Assembly (NCBI GenBank): GCA_934630485.1
Contig: CAKTWD010000033.1
Location: 1 to 13,846, forward strand
Direction: 5' to 3'
Source of the DNA: an uncultured Eggerthellaceae bacterium
Lineage (GTDB): Bacteria > Actinomycetota > Coriobacteriia > Coriobacteriales > Eggerthellaceae
DNA length: 13,846 nucleotides
Shown here: one piece after another, positions 6,796 through 12,392 of the stretch
Numbering within the stretch: position 1 is the first letter of the stretch
How the letters are laid out: every line of letters begins with the position of its first letter
Program-made: the position numbers and the translations under genes
Notes under the pieces: generated by a model
What the model saw: the letters and a program-made list of their open reading frames with translations, nothing else
Database searches by the model: none
What the model was told of the DNA's origin: nothing

Positions 6796-7272
6796 TTACT
6801 CTTCTTTTTCAGCCGGCTTGAACACACGGTGCTTCATTCCCGCTTCGTCAAGCATCGACATCGAAAGTTCGTCGGGATACGGATTTTTGAAGATGATCTC
6901 GGCGATTCCCGCATTGATGAGCATCTTCGCGCACGTCACGCACGGCTGCGTGGTGATGTAGATGGACGCACCGCGGATATCAATGCCGTAACGGGCAGCC
7001 TGGATGATGGCATTTTGCTCGGCATGAAGGCCTCGGCAGATCTCTTGCCGCTGCCCCGAGGGGACGCCGAGTTGCTCGCGCAGGCAGCCCACTTCAGCGC
7101 AATGATGCATTCCCGTGGGCACGCCGTTGTAGCCCGTGCATAGGATGCGGTGGTCCTTAACGATGACGGCGCCGACGGCGCGACGTGTGCACGTGGTTCG
7201 CGTGCACACCTCGTCCGCCAGCGTCATGAAGTACTCGTCCCACGAAGGGCGCCTGTCGATGATCTCTGTCAT
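6796..7272 (-). CDS. Deoxycytidylate (dCMP) deaminase, ComEB-like
   Basis: This zinc enzyme deaminates dCMP to dUMP, the precursor of dTMP, in the cytoplasm. The 158-aa product has the cytidine/deoxycytidylate deaminase signature. HAE at 83-85 supplies the Zn ligand H83 and the catalytic proton shuttle E85. PCVTC at 110-114 supplies the other two ligands, C111 and C114. The N-terminal CTRTTCTRRAVGAVIV block (about 23-38) and the following GYNGVPTG and HHCAEVGC are typical of dCMP rather than free-nucleoside deaminases. B. subtilis comEB is the close family analogue. The ATG at 7272 has a GGAGGGG-type site just upstream. It follows glyA by 27 nt, so they are probably cotranscribed. GlyA makes methylene-THF, the co-substrate that thymidylate synthase uses with dUMP. 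Confidence 0.93.
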   Translation of the reverse strand: MTEIIDRRPSWDEYFMTLADEVCTRTTCTRRAVGAVIVKDHRILCTGYNGVPTGMHHCAEVGCLREQLGVPSGQRQEICRGLHAEQNAIIQAARYGIDIRGASIYITTQPCVTCAKMLINAGIAEIIFKNPYPDELSMSMLDEAGMKHRVFKPAEKEE

Positions 7273-7299
7273 AGCCCCTCCCCCTGTCGCGATCGTTTC

Positions 7300-8553
7300 T
7301 TAGTAATCGTAGCCGGGATACAGCGGATGCGCATCGATGATGGCCTGAACCGTGGCCCTGACCTCGGCAAGAGCAGCCTCGTCGTCAACCGAGAACACGG
7401 TCTTGGCGATGCATTGGCCAACGGTGTGGAACTCGTCCTTGGTAAGGCCGCGCGTAGTACCGGCAGCGGTGCCGACGCGAATGCCGCTGGTAACGAACGG
7501 GGAACGCTGCTCGTTGGGGATGGTGTTCTTGTTCACCGTCAATCCAACGCTTTCAAGAAGCTTCTCGGCGTCCTTGCCCGTGACGTCAGCGGGAGTGAGG
7601 TCGACCAAACACAGGTGATTGTCAGTGCCGCCGGTGACCAGGCGAAGGCCGCCGTCGATCATGCCGGCGCCCATAGCAGCGCAGTTCTCGACGACCTTGT
7701 CGATGTAGGTCTTGAACTCGGGCTTGAGAGCCTCGCCGAAAGCCACGGCCTTGGCAGCGATGACGTGCATGAGCGGGCCGCCCTGCGTGCCGGGGAACAC
7801 AGCGGAATTCACCTTCTTGGCCAAAGCCTCGTCGTTGGTGAGGATCAGGCCGCCGCGCGGACCGCGAAGGGTTTTGTGCGTGGTCGTGGTGGTGATGTCG
7901 GCGTAAGGAACGGGGCTGGGATGCGCACCCGTGGCAACCAGACCGGCGATGTGAGCCATGTCGACGACGAGATAAGCGCCGTTGTCGTGCGCGATCTTGG
8001 CGATGCGCTCGAAATCGATGACGCGAGGATAGGCAGATGCGCCCGCAACGACGAGCTTAGGCTGATACTCCTTGCACTTGGCCTCGATGTCGGCGTAGTC
8101 GATGCGCTCGTCTTCACCCAAGCCGTAAGAAACCACGTTGTACAGCTTGCCCGAGAAGTTGGCGGGCGAACCATGCGTAAGGTGGCCGCCGTTATCCAGG
8201 CTCATGCCCAAAATGGTGTCACCGGGCTTGATGAGTGCAGCGTAGGCCGCATAGTTCGCCTGTGCGCCGGAGTGGGGCTGAACATTGGCGAACTTGGCGC
8301 CGAACAGCTCCTTGGCGCGCTCGATAGCCAGGTTCTCGACGATGTCGACCTTCTCGCAACCGCCGTAATAGCGCTTGCCGGGATAACCCTCGGCATACTT
8401 ATTGGTAAGAACGCTGCCCATAGCTTCCATCACTGCCGGAGAAACGATGTTCTCGGAAGCAATGAGCTCGATGGTGCCACGCTGGCGGTCGAGCTCTTGA
8501 CGAAGAGCGTCTGCCACCTCGGGATCGGTTTGAGGTACGTACTGCAATGCCAT
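7300..8553 (-). CDS. glyA: Serine hydroxymethyltransferase
   Basis: This PLP enzyme converts serine and tetrahydrofolate to glycine and 5,10-methylene-THF, feeding one-carbon metabolism. The 417-aa product, from ATG 8553, matches the family length. The signature DITTTTTHKTLRGPRGG carries the PLP-binding Lys at 227. The N-terminal IELIASENIVS (about 28-38), YPGKRYYGGCEKVD (about 57-70) and VQPHSGAQAN (91-100) are standard SHMT blocks. The open frame extends upstream to 8844, but that part overlaps rpiB and reads like a shadow. The ATG at 8553 has AAAGGAG 8 nt upstream and the usual N-terminus (MALQYVPQTDPEV). It follows rpiB by 83 nt and precedes the dCMP deaminase by 27 nt. The gene contains no TTA, CTA or TCA codon, suggesting strong expression-related codon bias. 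Confidence 0.97.
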   Translation of the reverse strand: MALQYVPQTDPEVADALRQELDRQRGTIELIASENIVSPAVMEAMGSVLTNKYAEGYPGKRYYGGCEKVDIVENLAIERAKELFGAKFANVQPHSGAQANYAAYAALIKPGDTILGMSLDNGGHLTHGSPANFSGKLYNVVSYGLGEDERIDYADIEAKCKEYQPKLVVAGASAYPRVIDFERIAKIAHDNGAYLVVDMAHIAGLVATGAHPSPVPYADITTTTTHKTLRGPRGGLILTNDEALAKKVNSAVFPGTQGGPLMHVIAAKAVAFGEALKPEFKTYIDKVVENCAAMGAGMIDGGLRLVTGGTDNHLCLVDLTPADVTGKDAEKLLESVGLTVNKNTIPNEQRSPFVTSGIRVGTAAGTTRGLTKDEFHTVGQCIAKTVFSVDDEAALAEVRATVQAIIDAHPLYPGYDY

Positions 8554-8636
8554 GCGAATGACTCCTTTGACGATTGCCACTTCCAACGCAGTGGCCGCGT
8601 TGTCAACGAATGATCGAAACGGGAAACCTGCGCGAC
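8554..8636 (-). promoter_or_regulatory. glyA leader with two mutually exclusive hairpins
   Basis: The 83-nt gap holds two overlapping 6-bp stems on the minus strand: GCGTTG/CAACGC (arms 8602-8597 and 8589-8584, in complementary sense) and GCCACT/AGTGGC (arms 8595-8590 and 8581-8576). They share bases and cannot both form. A perfect TTGACA lies at 8606-8601 but has no matching -10 box at 16-18 nt. No match to a glycine riboswitch was recognised. A regulatory role is only a possibility. Confidence 0.3.
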
Positions 8637-9074
8637 CTACGCCTCGAGAGCGGAGATCTTGTTCACGCGGCCCTCGTGACGGCCGCCCTCGAACTCGGTC
8701 TCGAGAAAGGTCTTCACGATTTTCTTGTTGTCCTCGTCGGAAACGAAGCGGCCGGAAATGCAGATGACGTTCGCGTCGTTGTGCTGACGGCACAGAGCAG
8801 CAAGCTCGGGCATGGTGACGTTGGCGGCGCGGATGCCCTTGCACTTGTTGGCGGCAAGAGACATGCCGATGCCGGTGCCGCAGATGAGAACGCCGCGCTC
8901 GGCTTCGTCGTCCTCGATGTCCTTCGCCACAAGAGCGGCGTAATCGGGATAGTCGACGCGATCGGCTGATTCGGGGCCGCGGTCGATTACCTCGTAGCCA
9001 AGTTCCTGAAGGTACGGGATCAACAGCTGCTTCTCGTCGAAACCAGCGTGATCGCTTGCGATGCTGACTTTCAT
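8637..9074 (-). CDS. rpiB: Ribose-5-phosphate isomerase B
   Basis: RpiB interconverts ribulose-5-phosphate and ribose-5-phosphate in the non-oxidative pentose phosphate pathway. The 145-aa product from ATG 9074 has the RpiB landmarks. SDHAG is at 7-11 (D8 and H9 at the active site). CGTGIGMS is at 65-72, with the catalytic Cys65 of the E. coli-type enzymes. RQHNDANV is at 96-103, with the ring-opening His99. SGRFVS is at 107-112 and GRHEGRVNKI at 131-140. Length is typical. The frame is open to 9113, but AAGGAG lies 6 nt before the chosen ATG and the start MKVSIASDHAG is the normal N-terminus, so I rejected the longer form. It is the first gene after the glpK terminator, so it needs its own promoter in the 173-nt leader. 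B. subtilis ywlF (rpiB) also lies close upstream of glyA and atp. Confidence 0.96.
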   Translation of the reverse strand: MKVSIASDHAGFDEKQLLIPYLQELGYEVIDRGPESADRVDYPDYAALVAKDIEDDEAERGVLICGTGIGMSLAANKCKGIRAANVTMPELAALCRQHNDANVICISGRFVSDEDNKKIVKTFLETEFEGGRHEGRVNKISALEA

Positions 9075-9247
9075 GTCATGCTCCTTTTTGGCGAAGTGCA
9101 CGCGCGCGTGCATTGACGATCGTGAACAACGAAAGAATAACCCATCGTCGGGCGGCTTTGCCGCAGGCGCGAGAAAAACCCGCGCACCCGCTACATCGCG
9201 GCCGCCAAGCCAGCCTTATAAGGGTTAAGCGGAGGCACTCGTTCGCG
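9075..9247 (-). promoter_or_regulatory. rpiB upstream region with a 16-bp perfect palindrome
   Basis: This gap between the glpK terminator and rpiB must contain the promoter of the rpiB-glyA-deaminase unit. TATAAG (5 of 6 to the -10 consensus) lies at 9220-9215 without a good -35 box, so the promoter itself is not settled. A perfect palindrome, TGCACGCGCGCGTGCA, covers 9097-9112, ending 22 nt before the rpiB ATG. It could be an operator or simply an RNA hairpin in the 5' leader. A GC-rich hairpin (GCGGC/GCCGC, 9152-9164) is also present. Confidence 0.4.
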
Positions 9248-9290
9248 AAAAAACGCCGTGGCCATCCCCTGACGGGATAAGCGCACGGCG
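9248..9290 (-). terminator. Intrinsic terminator after glpK
   Basis: Ten nucleotides after the glpK stop the minus strand reads a 7-bp GC-rich stem, CGCCGTG (9290-9284) with CACGGCG (9260-9254). Inside it is a second ATCCC/GGGAT stem, and six Ts (9253-9248) follow directly. This is a classic Rho-independent terminator and divides the glpK unit from rpiB. Confidence 0.9.
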
Positions 9291-9299
9291 CAAGAAAAG

Positions 9300-10802
9300 C
9301 TAACGAGAAGAACGAGTGCGGCCAACGGCGTCGTGCCATCCGGCAACCAACTGGGCGCGGGCACCCTGATCCATGTTCGGGTCGTAAACCGTGTCGCCCG
9401 TGCGCAGACTGCGTAACTGATCAAGCGACTGCCAGAAACCCGTATACAAACCAGCAAGATACGCGGCGCCAAGCGCGGTGGTCTCTGGATTGACCGGACG
9501 GCGCAGCGACGTGGACAAGATGTCGCTTTGGAACTGCATCAGGAAGTTGTTCGCCGCGGCACCGCCGTCAACATTGAGCACAGACAGGGGCACGCCGGCA
9601 TCAGCCTTCATAGCCTCGACAAGATCGTAGATCTGGTAAGCCAGCGACTCCAAACCCGCGCGCACGATATGGGCGCGGGTCGTTCCGCGCGTCAAGCCGT
9701 AGATCGCGCCGCGCGCTTCGGCGTCCCAGTACGGCGCGCCAAGACCCGTGAATGCAGGGACCAGATAAACGCCCGCCGTGTCGGGAACGGACTGCGCCAC
9801 CGACTCGGACTCGGCGCTGTTGGAAATAAGCCCCAGCTCATCGCGCATCCACTGAAGAACAGCGCCGCCCATGAACACGCTGCCCTCGAGCGCGTACTCG
9901 GGATGACGCGTTGAAGGCGCGCTGGCGGCGACGGTGGTGACCAAGCCATGGGAAGAAACAGGCGCGACCTCGCCCGTATGCATGAGAAGGAAGCAACCCG
10001 TTCCGTAGGTGTTCTTGGCTTGACCCGCCTCGAAGCAGCACTGACCGAACAAAGCCGACTGCTGGTCGCCCGCAACACCGCAGATAGGCACGCCGGAAAC
10101 GATGCCAGCATGGGATGTTCTGCCGAAATCGGCGGACGAATGGCGAACTTCGGGCAGCATGTTCATGGGCACGCCGAACAGCTCGCACAGCCACGGATCC
10201 CAGCACATATCGTGGATGTTGAACAGCATGGTGCGGCTGGCATTCGTGACGTCGGTTGCATGCACGCGACCGCCCGTGAGCGTCCAAATCAACCAGGAGT
10301 CGATGGTGCCGAATGCGAGCTTTCCCTGTTCAGCAAGCTCGCGCGCGCCCTCGACGTTGTCAAGGATCCACTTCACCTTGCTGGCTGAGAAGTACGGGTC
10401 AAGAACGAGACCCGTCTTCTGCTTGACCGTCTGGGCGATCTCGGGATCGGCCGCAAGCGCCTCGACGATGGGCGCCGTGCGGCGGCATTGCCACACGATG
10501 GCGTTGTAAACAGGCTCGCCCGTCTCGCGGTTCCACACGACCGTGGTCTCGCGCTGGTTCGCAATGCCGATGCTATCGATATCGGGCGTTTCCAGGTTGT
10601 AGGTGATCAGAAGCTCGGTCAGGGCGCCAAGCTGGGCAGACAGGATCTCGCGAGGGTTGTGCTCGACCCAACCCGGACGCGGGTAGTACTGCGGGAACGG
10701 GTTTTGCACGATGCCCACGATCTTGCCCGACGCGTCAATGAGAACAGCGCGTGCCGAAGTAGTGCCCTCGTCAAGAGCGACGATGTACTTGCTGCGTTTC
10801 AC
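9300..10802 (-). CDS. glpK: Glycerol kinase
   Basis: GlpK phosphorylates glycerol with ATP to sn-glycerol-3-phosphate in the cytoplasm, trapping it for glycolysis or lipid synthesis. The 500-aa product is a full-length FGGY kinase. The N-terminal phosphate loop is DEGTTSARA (11-19). ANQRETTVVW (81-90) carries R84 at the glycerol site. GWVEHNP is at 44-50. GVAGDQQSALFGQ (242-254) carries the catalytic Asp D246. YGTGCFLLMHTGE (266-278) is typical of glycerol rather than other FGGY kinases. The C-terminal nucleotide-binding block is LNVDGGAAANNFLMQFQSDI. The GTG start at 10802 is preferred over an ATG at 10820, because it overlaps the upstream TGA as GTGA and has TGGAGG 7 nt upstream. No glpF or glpD is visible here. 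I could not place the His that PTS-competent Firmicutes phosphorylate. Confidence 0.96.
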   Translation of the reverse strand: MKRSKYIVALDEGTTSARAVLIDASGKIVGIVQNPFPQYYPRPGWVEHNPREILSAQLGALTELLITYNLETPDIDSIGIANQRETTVVWNRETGEPVYNAIVWQCRRTAPIVEALAADPEIAQTVKQKTGLVLDPYFSASKVKWILDNVEGARELAEQGKLAFGTIDSWLIWTLTGGRVHATDVTNASRTMLFNIHDMCWDPWLCELFGVPMNMLPEVRHSSADFGRTSHAGIVSGVPICGVAGDQQSALFGQCCFEAGQAKNTYGTGCFLLMHTGEVAPVSSHGLVTTVAASAPSTRHPEYALEGSVFMGGAVLQWMRDELGLISNSAESESVAQSVPDTAGVYLVPAFTGLGAPYWDAEARGAIYGLTRGTTRAHIVRAGLESLAYQIYDLVEAMKADAGVPLSVLNVDGGAAANNFLMQFQSDILSTSLRRPVNPETTALGAAYLAGLYTGFWQSLDQLRSLRTGDTVYDPNMDQGARAQLVAGWHDAVGRTRSSR

Positions 10803-12391
10803 AGAAGCGCCTCCATCCACTGAGATACGAAGGTGAACACATTCATGCGATCGGTCTCGTTCAGGATCTCGTGGCGCATGTTCGCGAAAATGCGCTCGTC
10901 CACGCGCTCGATGCCGGCGCTGCGCAAAAGCTCGGCTGCCTGGTGAACCCCCTGACCGCAGTCACCGACGGGGTCTTGATCGCCCGCAATGAACAAAACA
11001 GGCAGATCTTTCGGGACATGCGACGCGCATTCTTGAGAAACAACCCAACGTGTGAGATCGGTGAGCGTGGAGTACGCGCCCACCGAGAACATAGCGCCGC
11101 AGTACTCGTCAGCTAAGTAGGCGTCCACGTTATCGCTGTTCACCGAGAGCCAGTCAAGAGGCGTGCGGGCATCGGGGATCTGCTTGCCGAAGCCGCCTGC
11201 CGCCAGGCTGTCAACCAGAGAGCTGCGATAACGCTCGCCGCGCACGCGGGCGATGGCGCGGGAAAGGACATTTCCCGCCGCAGAGGCAACGGGAGCCGGA
11301 CTTCCCGTACCGCAAAGAACTGCAGCAGCAAGACCGGCGCCGTGTTCGGCGATATAGGCGCGCGTGATGAAGCTACCCATGGAATGGCCGAAGACAAGAT
11401 AAGGGGTGTCGACCGGGTAACGCGCCGAAACGATCTCGCGCAACGACTGAACGTCGGCGACCAAAGCGCTGCGTCCCGCGCGAACCGGGATATGCCCCAG
11501 ATCCTCTTTCGAAGCCGCGCTTTTGCCATGGCCGATCATGTCGCTTCCACAAACGACGAACCCGTGCCCAACAAGGTAGCGAGCAAAATCGTCGTAACGG
11601 CGAACGTGTTCCGCCATGCCGTGAACGATGTGAACGACGCCTCTGGGCTTGACGCCCGAATCGGGAGCGCAGGCCGGAGGGAACCACAGACGTGCGGAGA
11701 TGGTCGAAAGTCCGTCTGCCGAAGCGAAGGAGACGTCCCTGGTTTCGCAAACCGAGTCATCGGTAAGGAGAAGCCGCTCGATGTCGGCAGACGTGATGTC
11801 CCCTTCCCTTACCACGACGGGGTAAGCGCCCGTGCAGTCGACGACAGTGGAAGCAACGCCGCTTTCAGCCGCGGAACCGTCGCCCACGATAGCATCGACC
11901 TTATCGCGGATAACCGCCGAAACGTCCGCAACGCAACGCGGGGAAGGTTCACCGGACAGATTCGCCGACGTGGTTGCCAATGGGGATCCCGCCCTGGCAA
12001 TCAGGTCGAGCACCCTTTCGCAATCGGGCATGCGCAAACCGATGGTCCCCTCTTTCGAGCAGAAAGCGCGCGGCACCGCGGGCGACGCATGGACGATGAG
12101 CGTCAGGCCGCCCGGCCACCACTTCTGCGCCATACGACGCGCATACCCAGGAACAGCGGCACCGTAAGCGTCCAGGGCAACAGGGCCTCCCACCAGCCAA
12201 GCGATGGGCTTGTCAGAGGGGCGCCCTTTCAGATCGGCCAAGGCCTTCGGCGAATCGCTGGAGCCGACGGCAACGCCCACGCCGGCAACCGTGTCAGTCG
12301 GAAACAACGCTACACCGCCGCGCCTGAGAGCATGCGCCGCGCGCCTGACGTCGTCAGCACGGCCGTTCGATTCGTTCATATTGGTTTCCAT
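10799..12391 (-). CDS. Fusion: Sua5/TsaC threonylcarbamoyl-AMP synthase domain + alpha/beta hydrolase
   Basis: This 530-aa protein joins two domains. Residues about 12-208 are a YrdC/Sua5 domain, which makes threonylcarbamoyl-AMP from threonine, bicarbonate and ATP for the tRNA t6A37 modification. It has ALFPTDTVAGVGV (28-40), K55 and R57 of the KxR motif, TSANLSG (141-147), and STVVD with the closing VVREGDI region (181-200). Residues about 219-530 are a Hydrolase_4/monoacylglycerol-lipase-like fold. It has HG at 257-258 for the oxyanion hole, GHSMG (335-339) with nucleophile S337, GDQDPVG with acid D473, and MRHEILNE with H507. The substrate of this half is unknown. ATG 12391 has GGTGG 6 nt upstream and lies one base after the preceding stop; the frame also opens earlier (12487) but would overlap that gene. 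From V194 to M259 there is no in-frame ATG, GTG or TTG, so the hydrolase is unlikely to be made separately. Confidence 0.92.
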   Translation of the reverse strand: METNMNESNGRADDVRRAAHALRRGGVALFPTDTVAGVGVAVGSSDSPKALADLKGRPSDKPIAWLVGGPVALDAYGAAVPGYARRMAQKWWPGGLTLIVHASPAVPRAFCSKEGTIGLRMPDCERVLDLIARAGSPLATTSANLSGEPSPRCVADVSAVIRDKVDAIVGDGSAAESGVASTVVDCTGAYPVVVREGDITSADIERLLLTDDSVCETRDVSFASADGLSTISARLWFPPACAPDSGVKPRGVVHIVHGMAEHVRRYDDFARYLVGHGFVVCGSDMIGHGKSAASKEDLGHIPVRAGRSALVADVQSLREIVSARYPVDTPYLVFGHSMGSFITRAYIAEHGAGLAAAVLCGTGSPAPVASAAGNVLSRAIARVRGERYRSSLVDSLAAGGFGKQIPDARTPLDWLSVNSDNVDAYLADEYCGAMFSVGAYSTLTDLTRWVVSQECASHVPKDLPVLFIAGDQDPVGDCGQGVHQAAELLRSAGIERVDERIFANMRHEILNETDRMNVFTFVSQWMEALL

Positions 12392-12392
12392 A

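Noticed and set aside
6774..6798. Possible terminator after the deaminase gene (AACCC/GGGTT)
   Set aside because: Only 5 bp with a long loop and no U-run on the minus strand; too weak to call.
8601..8606. Perfect TTGACA as a glyA promoter
   Set aside because: No TATAAT-like box occurs 16-18 nt downstream, so it is probably chance; kept only as part of the leader description.
7150..8613. 487-codon plus-strand frame opposite glyA and the deaminase gene
   Set aside because: Same mirror-frame effect; both real genes have unmistakable protein motifs on the minus strand.
8554..8844. Upstream extension of glyA, overlapping rpiB
   Set aside because: The extra residues are Arg-rich shadow sequence inside rpiB, while ATG 8553 has a good Shine-Dalgarno and the normal SHMT N-terminus.
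9152..9164. GCGGC/GCCGC hairpin as a second terminator
   Set aside because: A 5-bp stem with no T-run on either strand; the terminator at 9248-9290 already serves glpK.
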